From positions 1-64,000 of the forward strand of contig JAIMBK010000006.1 in assembly GCA_023511535.1 (NCBI GenBank): 64,000 nucleotides of DNA. Direction: 5' to 3'. Below are positions 55,403 through 62,641 of this stretch, one piece after another. A model generated the notes under the pieces. That model was not told the DNA's origin. It did not search any database and was given only the letters and a program-made list of their open reading frames with translations. The stretch comes from Armatimonadota bacterium (GTDB taxonomy: Bacteria > Bacillota > Desulfotomaculia > Desulfotomaculales > Nap2-2B). Position numbers and translations under genes: made by a program. How positions within the stretch are numbered: position 1 is the stretch's first letter; each line of letters begins with the position of its first letter.

Positions 55403-56023
55403 ATGCGCCTGGGTGTTGACATCGACGGAGTTATTGCCGACACCTTTCCTTTGCTGGTGCGCGAGCTTAACGAATATTTTCAGGTTGATCTGGCTTTGCA
55501 GGACATAAACGATTATAATATTTTTAAAGTGTACGGCTTAAATGAAGCGGAAATGCTCCGGTTTCTCGGCGACAAAGAGGAAGCTTTAATGGAAGGCCCG
55601 GCCGTTAAAGAAGGCGCCGTCGAATGTTTAAGCGTTTTAAGCAAAAAGCACACCATTTGCCTTGTCTCTGCCCGGTATGAAAAATACCGGTCCCAAACGG
55701 AAAAATGGCTCCGCAAACATGCCGTTCCTTACCACGTTCTGGTTTTGTTGGGCAGTCACGATAAAAGGGAAGTTTGCAGCCGGATGGCAGTGGATGTGTT
55801 TATTGAGGACAGTTTAAAAAATGCCCACCAGCTCAGCGCCTGCGGAATCCCTGTCCTGTTGTTCGATGCCCCTTATAACCAGGGGGAATTGCCGCCCCTG
55901 GTCCGGCGGTGCTATTCCTGGGAGGAAATTTTTCAGCTGTTCAAAAACGAAAAATTAGCTGGTTTTAGACCCGAAGAAGTTTTCAGCACCCGGAGGACGG
56001 TTGAAAATCGGTTAAAGGGGTGA
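55403..56023 (+). CDS. HAD-superfamily 5'(3')-nucleotidase-like protein
   Basis: A 206-residue phosphatase of the NT5C type. Motif I is LGVDIDGVIADT (nucleophile Asp7, acid Asp9), motif II is CLVSARYEKY, and motif IV is DVFIEDSLKNAHQ. It would remove phosphate from nucleotides or similar small molecules. ATG 55403 follows GGGGGG; the TTG at 55400 is also possible. It is eight bases from the sirtuin gene and probably co-transcribed, an arrangement that may link nucleotide and NAD turnover. Confidence 0.85.
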   Translation: MRLGVDIDGVIADTFPLLVRELNEYFQVDLALQDINDYNIFKVYGLNEAEMLRFLGDKEEALMEGPAVKEGAVECLSVLSKKHTICLVSARYEKYRSQTEKWLRKHAVPYHVLVLLGSHDKREVCSRMAVDVFIEDSLKNAHQLSACGIPVLLFDAPYNQGELPPLVRRCYSWEEIFQLFKNEKLAGFRPEEVFSTRRTVENRLKG

Positions 56024-56030
56024 ATAATTT

Positions 56031-56792
56031 ATGGAGTATCCCGGGCAAATTGCCGCCCTGGCCGATTTGTTGAGAAACTGTCGGCCCTGTTATGCCCTTA
56101 CGGGGGCGGGGATCAGCACGGAAAGCGGCATCCCGGATTTTCGCAGCCCCGGCACGGGCTTGTGGACCAAATACGATCCCATAAAAACCGCCAGCCTGAC
56201 CGCTTTACGCCGGGACCCGGCGAAATTTTACGAAATTAACCTGACGCGCTGGACCAGCTACCGGGGCTGCCGGCCGAACAACGCCCACCTTGCTTTGGCG
56301 CGCCTGGAAAAGCTGGGCTATGTGGCCGGTGTCATTACCCAGAACATCGACGGCCTGCACCGGGAGGCGGGCTCCCGGCGGGTTTGGGAAGTGCACGGCC
56401 ACCTGCGCACCTGCCGCTGCATGAAGTGTGCGGGCAGCTACCCGTTTGATTTGCTGGTTGAGCGGGTCAAGTCCGGGCAAAATCCTCCCTTATGCGAAAA
56501 ATGCGGGGGGGTTTTGCGCCCTGATGTGGTTTTATTTGAAGACCGGATGAGCGACGACTTTTTTGCCGCCACCCAGGTCCTGACCGGTTGCCAGCTGCTC
56601 ATTGTGGTCGGGAGCAGTCTCACCGTGTATCCGGTCGCCGGTCTGCCTCAATTGGCGCGCCGGGTCGTGATCATTAACCGGGACCCCACGCCCTGGGACG
56701 AGCAGGCCGAACTGGTCATCCGCCGGATGGCCGGGCAGGTTTTTACCGATTTAATGACCGCTTTAGGCGAGCCGCTGGAAATTGGAGGTTAG
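56031..56792 (+). CDS. cobB: NAD-dependent protein deacetylase, sirtuin family
   Basis: A 253-residue Sir2 enzyme. NAD-binding GAGISTESGIPDFRSPGTGLW near residue 25, catalytic TQNIDGLH and HGHLRTCRC, and four zinc cysteines (CRCMKC ... CEKCGG). VVGSSLTVYPVAGLP is the second NAD segment. It removes acetyl groups from lysines, for example on acetyl-CoA synthetase, and could counter the AcuA encoded nearby. AAAGGGGTG precedes ATG 56031. Confidence 0.92.
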   Translation: MEYPGQIAALADLLRNCRPCYALTGAGISTESGIPDFRSPGTGLWTKYDPIKTASLTALRRDPAKFYEINLTRWTSYRGCRPNNAHLALARLEKLGYVAGVITQNIDGLHREAGSRRVWEVHGHLRTCRCMKCAGSYPFDLLVERVKSGQNPPLCEKCGGVLRPDVVLFEDRMSDDFFAATQVLTGCQLLIVVGSSLTVYPVAGLPQLARRVVIINRDPTPWDEQAELVIRRMAGQVFTDLMTALGEPLEIGG

Positions 56793-56884
56793 CGGTTGGA
56801 GGTCGGAGGTTGGATGAAAAAATTCAGCCTTTTTGTGGTGTTGTCCGGGAAAAAATGATCGCCGCGTACATTTGAGAGGTTAAA

Positions 56885-57907
56885 ATGGGCGTAAAGATCC
56901 TGGCCATTGAGACTTCCTGCGATGAAACGTCTGCCGCCGTCGTGGAAGACGGGGTAACGATCCGCGCCAACATTATTTCTTCCCAGATCGCCGTCCACCA
57001 AAAGTTTGGCGGCGTAGTCCCGGAGGTTGCTTCCCGCAAACATTTGGAATTGCTGAACGGCGTGATTGCCGAAGCCCTGGCCGAAGCCGGGCTGGATTTT
57101 GCCGGTCTGGACGCCGTTGCGGTTACCCACGGTCCCGGTCTCGCCGGAGCCTTGCTGGTGGGCGTGGCGGCGGCGAAAACCCTCGCCTACGCGCTGGACA
57201 TCCCCTTAATTGCGGTGAACCATCTGGAAGGGCACGTCTACGCCAACTTCTTGGCCGAACCGGCGCTGCCGTTTCCCTTCCTCTGTTTGATTGTGAGCGG
57301 CGGCCACACCGACCTGGTTTTCAGCGAATACCACGGAAACTACCGGCTATTGGGCAGCACGCGCGACGACGCCGCCGGTGAAGCCTTTGATAAAATCGCC
57401 AGGGCGCTGGATTTGGGGTATCCCGGCGGACCTGCCATTGAAAAGCTGGCCGAAAAGGGCGACGAGGAGGCGATTCCTTTCCCGCGGGCCTACCTGGAGG
57501 AAGGAACTTTTGACTTTAGCTTCAGCGGCTTAAAAACCGCCGTCATCAATTATTTACGCCAGGCCGGGGAACAGGGGTCGCCGGTGCGGAAGGCGGATGT
57601 GGCGGCCTCGTTTCAGAAGGCTGTGGCGGATGTTCTGGTGGAAAAAACCTTTCAGGCTGCGGTAAGTTGCCGGGCCAAAGCCGTCCTGCTGGCCGGCGGG
57701 GTGGCCGCCAACCGGCGCCTGCGCGCCCTTTTTCAGCTTTACGCCGACCGCCGGATGCTTCCGGTGATTTACCCGCCGCCTGTTCTATGCACGGACAACG
57801 CCGCCATGATCGGCTGCGCGGCCTATTATCGATTCCTGCGGGGAGATTTCGCTCCTTTAACCTTAAACGCGTTTCCCGGCCTTCCGCTTGGCGAGGAACG
57901 ATACTGA
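56885..57907 (+). CDS. tsaD: tRNA N6-threonylcarbamoyladenosine transferase TsaD
   Basis: A 340-residue ASKHA-fold metalloprotein making t6A37 with TsaB, TsaC and TsaE. The metal motif HLEGHVYAN is near residue 115, with SCDETSAAVVEDG at the start, FSFSGLKTAV near 215 and LAGGVAANRRLR near 275. The t6A product is the substrate of MtaB encoded at 51026. GAGAGGT precedes ATG 56885. A cluster of DnaA-box-like sites follows the stop. Confidence 0.96.
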   Translation: MGVKILAIETSCDETSAAVVEDGVTIRANIISSQIAVHQKFGGVVPEVASRKHLELLNGVIAEALAEAGLDFAGLDAVAVTHGPGLAGALLVGVAAAKTLAYALDIPLIAVNHLEGHVYANFLAEPALPFPFLCLIVSGGHTDLVFSEYHGNYRLLGSTRDDAAGEAFDKIARALDLGYPGGPAIEKLAEKGDEEAIPFPRAYLEEGTFDFSFSGLKTAVINYLRQAGEQGSPVRKADVAASFQKAVADVLVEKTFQAAVSCRAKAVLLAGGVAANRRLRALFQLYADRRMLPVIYPPPVLCTDNAAMIGCAAYYRFLRGDFAPLTLNAFPGLPLGEERY

Positions 57908-57917
57908 AACAGGACTG

Positions 57918-58012
57918 ATTGTGGATAAGTGACTTCTGTGGATGAGTGACTGTGGATAATGTGGATAACTATGTTAATAACTTTCTTGAAAAGGGTTCGG
58001 GCTGTGGATGAG
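57918..58012. promoter_or_regulatory. cluster of five DnaA-box-like sites
   Basis: TGTGGATAA, the complement of the DnaA box TTATCCACA, occurs at about 57921 (as TTGTGGATAA), 57949 and 57958, and the variant TGTGGATGA at about 57935 and 58003. All five point the same way within 95 bp between tsaD and the ACT-domain gene. The AT-rich segment TATGTTAATAACTTTC lies inside. No dnaA or dnaN gene is nearby, so this is not an obvious oriC. Confidence 0.75.
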
Positions 58013-58077
58013 GATTCTGAAAATTATAGTAATTATTTGCATTTAATATGCCGGGAAGCCAAAGGGGGCCTGGATCA

Positions 58078-58509
58078 ATGAAGGTGAAACAGATTTCCGT
58101 TTTTCTGGAGAATAAATCCGGCTGGCTGGCGGAGGCCGCCAGGGTTCTCGGGGAGAGCGGGATTAACATTCGCGCCCTGTCGATTGCCGATACCACCGAT
58201 TTTGGAATTTTGCGCTTGATTGTGAGCAACCCCGACCTGGCTTATCAAATCTTAAAGGAAAAGGGTTTTACCGTCAGCGTAAACGAAGTGATTGTTGTTG
58301 AAGTTATTGACGAACCGGGCGGGCTGGCCGGTGTTCTAAGTATATTAAGAGGCGTGGAGATCAACATCGAGTATTTATACGCCTTTGTGCAGAAAACAGC
58401 CAAAGCCGCCCTGGTCGTTTTCCGGGTTGAGCAGCTGGACGAAACCATCCGCACCTTGCAGGAAAACGGGGTCCGGATTCTCGGCGAACAGGAAGTTTAT
58501 ACGCTCTAG
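58078..58509 (+). CDS. tandem ACT-domain protein
   Basis: A 143-residue protein made of two ACT domains: the first begins VKQISVFLENKSGWLAEAARVLGESGINIRALS, the second begins EVIVVEVIDEPGGLAGVLSILRGVEINIEYLY. Such stand-alone pairs bind amino acids and regulate enzymes allosterically; the partner is unknown. ATG 58078 is chosen over the 58048 start because the ACT fold begins there. folK follows 18 bases later. Confidence 0.88.
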   Translation: MKVKQISVFLENKSGWLAEAARVLGESGINIRALSIADTTDFGILRLIVSNPDLAYQILKEKGFTVSVNEVIVVEVIDEPGGLAGVLSILRGVEINIEYLYAFVQKTAKAALVVFRVEQLDETIRTLQENGVRILGEQEVYTL

Positions 58510-58527
58510 GCGGCAGGGGTTGAAAAA

Positions 58528-59013
58528 ATGGCTTGCGTCAGGTGTTTTCTTGGTTTGGGTGCCAACCTGGGGGACAAAGAGGCCAACCTGAAAACAGCCA
58601 TCTCTTTTTTAGAACGCGAAAAAAACATCCGGGTCAGGCGGGTGGCCCCTTTTTACCGGACGGCTCCCTGGGGATATACCGACCAGGACTGGTTTATCAA
58701 TACGGTGGTGGAAATTGAGACCTCGCTGTCCCCGCAGCAACTGCTGAGCGTTTTGCTTGCCATTGAAGAAAAAATGGGCCGGGTCCGGGAGGTGCGCTGG
58801 GGTCCCCGGGTGATCGATCTGGATCTTTTACTTTACGGGAACGCTATGCTTTACGAACCCAACCTGATTGTTCCCCACCCGCGGATGGCCGCGCGTGCGT
58901 TCGTTCTGGCACCCCTGGCCGACCTCGATCCAGACCTGGTGATCCCGGGCCAGGGCCGGGTTGCGGATTTATATAAAAAAGTCAGGGAAGAACAAGACGT
59001 TAAAAAATTGTAG
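58528..59013 (+). CDS. folK: 7,8-dihydro-6-hydroxymethylpterin pyrophosphokinase
   Basis: A 161-residue HPPK of folate synthesis. It starts CFLGLGANLGDKEANLKTA, with VAPFYRTAPWGYTDQDWFIN, REVRWGPRVIDLDLLLYG (metal Asp pair) and VPHPRMAARAFVLAPLAD. All active-site motifs are intact. folB and folP are not adjacent, so this gene is detached from the usual fol cluster and lies before the pantothenate genes. Confidence 0.94.
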   Translation: MACVRCFLGLGANLGDKEANLKTAISFLEREKNIRVRRVAPFYRTAPWGYTDQDWFINTVVEIETSLSPQQLLSVLLAIEEKMGRVREVRWGPRVIDLDLLLYGNAMLYEPNLIVPHPRMAARAFVLAPLADLDPDLVIPGQGRVADLYKKVREEQDVKKL

Positions 59014-59217
59014 CCGGGGGCCGAAAGGGGTAAAATTTTTCAAGGAAAACTCTTGCCGTCTCTCCGGAGGTATGATAAAATTTAGCCGAGGTTAGCATCC
59101 TGATTGGAGCTATACCATAAAATTTTCGTACTTTTATTTGGGGAGCTTTGTTGCCCGCATTTATTTAATTTACCGCTTGGAGCCGGATGGACCGAGACGG
59201 GAGAGGGGCAAATGAAA

Positions 59218-59258
59218 CCTTTCGGGTTTGGTCGATCCGGAAGGTTTTCTTTTTTTAC
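59218..59258 (+). terminator. terminator or attenuator in the leader of the pantothenate genes
   Basis: CCTTTCGG (59218-59225) pairs with CCGGAAGG (59237-59244), followed by TTTTCTTTTTTT. It lies 34 bases before the DUF2520 start codon and downstream of a possible -10 (TATGATAAAAT near 59070), so it could attenuate the operon. I cannot identify the sensing RNA. Confidence 0.65.
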
Positions 59259-59291
59259 CGGATGCAAAGAATAAAAAGGGGTGGAGCAGGA

Positions 59292-60233
59292 ATGCAAAAA
59301 CCTGCCCTTGCCGTTATCGGGGCGGGCAAGGTCGGCTCGGCGCTGGCCATCTTGCTGCAGAAAAAAGGTTACCCGGTGGCGGGAGTGGCCAGCCGCACCT
59401 TAAGTTCAGCCGAAAAGCTGGCGAAAGCGTTAAATTGTCCGGCCTACGAGAGGCCCTGGGAGCTCACCCGGCGGGCCGGGTTGATCCTGATCACAGTTCC
59501 GGACCGGGAGATTGCCCGCACGGCGAAAAAAATTGCCGCCGGGGGCGGTTTTGGCTCCGGCCAGGTGGTGGCGCACACCAGCGGCGCCCATGCCGCCGCC
59601 GAGCTGCAGGGTGTCCGGGAAGCGGGGGCGCTGGCGGTCTGCATCCACCCGTTGCAGTCTTTTGCCGAAGTCGAGGGCGCCATGAAAAACCTGCCCGGTT
59701 CTTATTTCGCTCTGGAGGGGGACGAAAAGGCCCTTCCCCTGGCCAGGCAGGTGGTGGATGATCTGGAAGGAAAGGCATTTATTCTTGATGCCGGGGATAA
59801 ACCGCTCTACCACGCCGCCGCCTGCATCGCGTCCAATTACCTGGTTTCCTTAATTCACTTTGCCACCGGGCTTTATCGGCATTTCGGGCTCTCCCGGGAG
59901 GAGGCCTTCCAGGCGCTGCTTCCCCTCGTGCAGGGCACCATTCGGAACGTCAGCCGGGTGGGGCCGGTGCAGGCCCTTACCGGGCCGGTTTCCAGGGGCG
60001 ACGTCCCGACGGTTGCAGACCACCTCCCGGCGCTGAAAACGGTGGGCGAGGAAGAGTTAAACCTTTACCGCGCCCTGGGGTTGTATACCGTGCGCGTGGC
60101 TCTGGAAAAGGGAAGCATCGATGACCGGCAGGCGGCTCAACTGAAGGAAGTATTTAATGAAGGGATAAGAGCAATAAGACACAAAGGCACGAAGGCACAG
60201 GGGAATGAAAGCACAGGGGCACAAAGGCCCTAA
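59292..60233 (+). CDS. Rossmann-fold plus DUF2520 protein
   Basis: A 313-residue protein. The NAD(P)-binding start is LAVIGAGKVGSALAILLQKKGY; the DUF2520 C-terminal domain has IHPLQSFA and YHAAACIASNYLVSL. It resembles ketopantoate reductase (PanE) in fold and stands before panB-panC-panD, so a role in the ketopantoate step is plausible but unproven. The ATG 59292 start fits the Rossmann beta strand. The last 20 residues are translated from an octamer repeat tract (HKGTKAQGNESTGAQ) and are probably non-functional. Confidence 0.82.
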   Translation: MQKPALAVIGAGKVGSALAILLQKKGYPVAGVASRTLSSAEKLAKALNCPAYERPWELTRRAGLILITVPDREIARTAKKIAAGGGFGSGQVVAHTSGAHAAAELQGVREAGALAVCIHPLQSFAEVEGAMKNLPGSYFALEGDEKALPLARQVVDDLEGKAFILDAGDKPLYHAAACIASNYLVSLIHFATGLYRHFGLSREEAFQALLPLVQGTIRNVSRVGPVQALTGPVSRGDVPTVADHLPALKTVGEEELNLYRALGLYTVRVALEKGSIDDRQAAQLKEVFNEGIRAIRHKGTKAQGNESTGAQRP

Positions 60234-60290
60234 GGCGCAAAGAGAACTGCACCTGAATATTTACTTTGTGCCTTTGTGCCTGCCCTGAAC
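60178..60290 (+). repeat. octamer repeat tract running into a coding region
   Basis: GACACAAAGGCACGAAGGCACAGG and following units, then inverted units TTTGTGCCTTTGTGCCTG (about 60263-60280). The direct and inverted halves can pair as a long hairpin after the DUF2520 gene. The tract begins inside its last codons. Confidence 0.75.
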
Positions 60291-60350
60291 GGTCGTCAGA
60301 TGTCGGACGTCGGAAGATAACGTATGTTTTCGAAAGAGGAGGTTAATAAA

Positions 60351-61193
60351 ATGAGTTCAGAGCGGGTAACCACTGCCTACTTCCGGGAAGCCAAAAGGGA
60401 AGGCCGGCCGATTACCATGCTCACCGCCTACGACTACCCAATGGCAAAGCTGGTCGACGCCGCCGGCATCGACGGCATCCTGGTGGGGGATTCCCTGGGC
60501 AACGTCGTCCTGGGGTACGGCTCGACCATCCCGGTAACGATGGACGATATGGTCCACCACATTAAAGCCGTGGCTCGCGGCGTATCCAGGGCCATGGTCG
60601 TCGGCGACCTGCCCTTTCTTTCCTACCACCTGTCCAGAGCAGAAAGTTTGCGCAACGCCGGACGCATTATCCAGGAAGGGGGCGCGCAGGCGGTTAAGCT
60701 GGAGGGCGGCCGGGAGATTGCGGAAACGGTACAGGCCATGGTGGCGGCGGGGATTCCCGTCATGGGCCACCTGGGACTCACTCCCCAGTCTGTGCACCAG
60801 CTGGGCGGTTATAAAGTCCAGGGGAAGGACGAAGCGGCGGCCAAAAAACTTATTGACGACGCTAAAGCCCTGGAGGAAGCCGGAGTCTTTGCCCTTGTTC
60901 TGGAATGTGTACCCGCCCCCCTGGCCAAAATGATCACGGAAATGCTGGCCGTGCCCACCATCGGCATCGGCGCGGGGCCGCACTGCAGCGGGCAGATCCT
61001 CGTCACCCACGACCTGCTGGGCCTGTACGGAGGCGGCGGACCCAAATTTGTCAAGCGTTACGCCAGCCTTCACGAAGAAATCGCCAGGGCGCTCGCCGCC
61101 TACCGTGAAGAAGTGCAGAGCGGAGCCTTCCCCGGCCCGGAGCACTCCTTTGGCATGCCCGAAGAAGTGCTGGCCGGGCTCGCGCGAGAATGA
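60351..61193 (+). CDS. panB: 3-methyl-2-oxobutanoate hydroxymethyltransferase
   Basis: A 280-residue barrel enzyme forming ketopantoate from 2-ketoisovalerate and methylene-tetrahydrofolate. MLTAYDYPMAKLVDAAGIDGILVGDSLG and VKLEGG are characteristic; metal-binding Asp in VGDSLG and in VVGDLPF, general base Glu in LECVPAPL. ATG 60351 has AGAGGAGG upstream; the 60324 start is inside that leader. The end overlaps the panC-proximal frame start by four bases. Confidence 0.95.
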   Translation: MSSERVTTAYFREAKREGRPITMLTAYDYPMAKLVDAAGIDGILVGDSLGNVVLGYGSTIPVTMDDMVHHIKAVARGVSRAMVVGDLPFLSYHLSRAESLRNAGRIIQEGGAQAVKLEGGREIAETVQAMVAAGIPVMGHLGLTPQSVHQLGGYKVQGKDEAAAKKLIDDAKALEEAGVFALVLECVPAPLAKMITEMLAVPTIGIGAGPHCSGQILVTHDLLGLYGGGGPKFVKRYASLHEEIARALAAYREEVQSGAFPGPEHSFGMPEEVLAGLARE

Positions 61194-61243
61194 AAACCGG
61201 ACAATTCCAGCCCGGTGATGCTGTTTTCGAGGGAGAGGGTTTC

Positions 61244-62119
61244 ATGCTGATTTGCCGAACAATCAACGAAATCCGGGAGTTCGTCCGGCAGGTGCGGGAG
61301 CGCGGCCGGACAATCGGCCTCGTGCCCACCATGGGCTATTTTCACGAAGGCCACCTTTCCTTGATGCGGGAAGCCAAAAAAGCCTGCGCGGCGGCGGTGG
61401 TGAGCATCTTTGTGAACCCCCTGCAGTTCGGCCCGCAAGAGGATTTTCACCAGTACCCCCGCGACTTTGAGCGGGACCGGAAGATGGCCGAGGAAACGGG
61501 GGTGGACGCCATCTTTTACCCTTCCGTGGAGGAAATGTACCCGGCCGGATTTTCCACCCACGTGGAGGTAGGCGGACTGACGGAGTGCCTCTGCGGTCTT
61601 TCCCGTCCGGGCCACTTCCGCGGCGTGGCCACGGTAGTCGCCAAACTGTTGAATATCGTTTTGCCGGACAAAGCCTTTTTCGGCTGGAAGGACGCCCAGC
61701 AGGCGCTGGTGATCAGGCGGATGGTCAGGGATCTGAACATGCCTGTGGAAATTGTCACCGTGCCCGTCGTGCGGGAGCCGGACGGGCTGGCCATGAGTTC
61801 CCGGAACGTTTATCTGGATCCCCGGGAGAGGACCGCGGCCCGGGTGCTTTTCCGGAGCTTGCAAATTGCCGAACGGGCGGCAGCCGGCGGGGAAAGGGAC
61901 GTGGCGCGGCTGCAAAAGGCGGTGCGGCAGGAAATCGCTTCCGAACCCCTGGTCCAAATTGAATACGTGGAAATCCGGGCGCTGCCCGGCCTGGAACCAA
62001 TCTCCCGCCTGCAGGGCCCGGCGCTGCTCGCCCTGGCGGTGCGGATCGGCAAAACACGCCTGATCGACAACACAGTGTTAAATCCGGAGGGTGATCAGCT
62101 TGCTTTTGACCATGTTTAA
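61244..62119 (+). CDS. panC: pantothenate synthetase
   Basis: A 291-residue enzyme joining pantoate and beta-alanine with ATP. HIGH-type motif in [13 protein letters not shown] near residue 30; [11 protein letters not shown] and [13 protein letters not shown] are intact. In the usual FGQKDAQQ or FGEKDFQQ segment this protein has FGWKDAQQ, a Trp next to the catalytic Lys. ATG 61244 follows GAGGGAGAGG. The end overlaps panD by 20 bases, so the two are translationally coupled. Confidence 0.94.
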   Translation: MLICRTINEIREFVRQVRERGRTIGLVPTMGYFHEGHLSLMREAKKACAAAVVSIFVNPLQFGPQEDFHQYPRDFERDRKMAEETGVDAIFYPSVEEMYPAGFSTHVEVGGLTECLCGLSRPGHFRGVATVVAKLLNIVLPDKAFFGWKDAQQALVIRRMVRDLNMPVEIVTVPVVREPDGLAMSSRNVYLDPRERTAARVLFRSLQIAERAAAGGERDVARLQKAVRQEIASEPLVQIEYVEIRALPGLEPISRLQGPALLALAVRIGKTRLIDNTVLNPEGDQLAFDHV

Positions 62120-62519
62120 ATCGAAAATTCACCGGGCCACCGTGACCGAGGCCAACTTGAATTATCTGGGCAGCATTACCATCGACCAGGAGTTGCTGGA
62201 GGCCGCCGGGATTTTGCCCCACGAAAAAGTGCAGGTGGTCAATATCAACAACGGGGCACGCCTGGAAACGTACGTTATTGAAGGGGAGCGCGGCTCCGGA
62301 ATGATCTGCTTGAACGGCGCCGCGGCCCGCCTGGTGCAGCCGGGCGACGTGGTGATCATTATTGCCTACGCCCTGCTGACGCCCGAAGAAGCCGGTGTTT
62401 TCCAGCCGACCGTAGTACTGGTGGACGAGCGCAACCGCATTACGGAAATTATTCGCCGGGAAAAACCCCGGACAACCGCCGCCGCCACAAAGCAGAGTAA
62501 TAAAGGCATTGAAGCATAA
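62100..62519 (+). CDS. panD: aspartate 1-decarboxylase, pyruvoyl-dependent
   Basis: A 139-residue proenzyme that makes beta-alanine. Self-cleavage occurs between Gly24 and Ser25 (NYLGSITID), which fall exactly at these positions if TTG 62100 is the start; GGAGGGTGA lies nine bases upstream. Tyr58-type and GAAARL segments ([15 protein letters not shown]) are present. The last 15 residues are an unrelated-looking Thr/Lys-rich tail. Confidence 0.94.
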   Translation: MLLTMFKSKIHRATVTEANLNYLGSITIDQELLEAAGILPHEKVQVVNINNGARLETYVIEGERGSGMICLNGAAARLVQPGDVVIIIAYALLTPEEAGVFQPTVVLVDERNRITEIIRREKPRTTAAATKQSNKGIEA

Positions 62520-62592
62520 ATAAATAGTCGTCAGACTGACGATTCAATTCCCTGTGCCTGTTAAACTTTGTGCCTGATCTTTAATCAGGCCG

Positions 62593-62621
62593 TTGCCATC
62601 CCGGCAAACAAATGGCATAAT
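62593..62621 (+). promoter_or_regulatory. possible sigma-A promoter
   Basis: TTGCCA (62593-62598), 17 bases, CATAAT (62616-62621), about 20 bases before GTG 62642. Confidence 0.55.
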
Positions 62622-62641
62622 ATTTTCTGTGGTGGTGGCGG

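Noticed and set aside
57918-58012. Chromosomal replication origin
   Set aside because: No dnaA, dnaN, gyrase or ribosomal protein L34 gene is near and the AT-rich unwinding region is short; a DnaA-box cluster outside oriC fits better.
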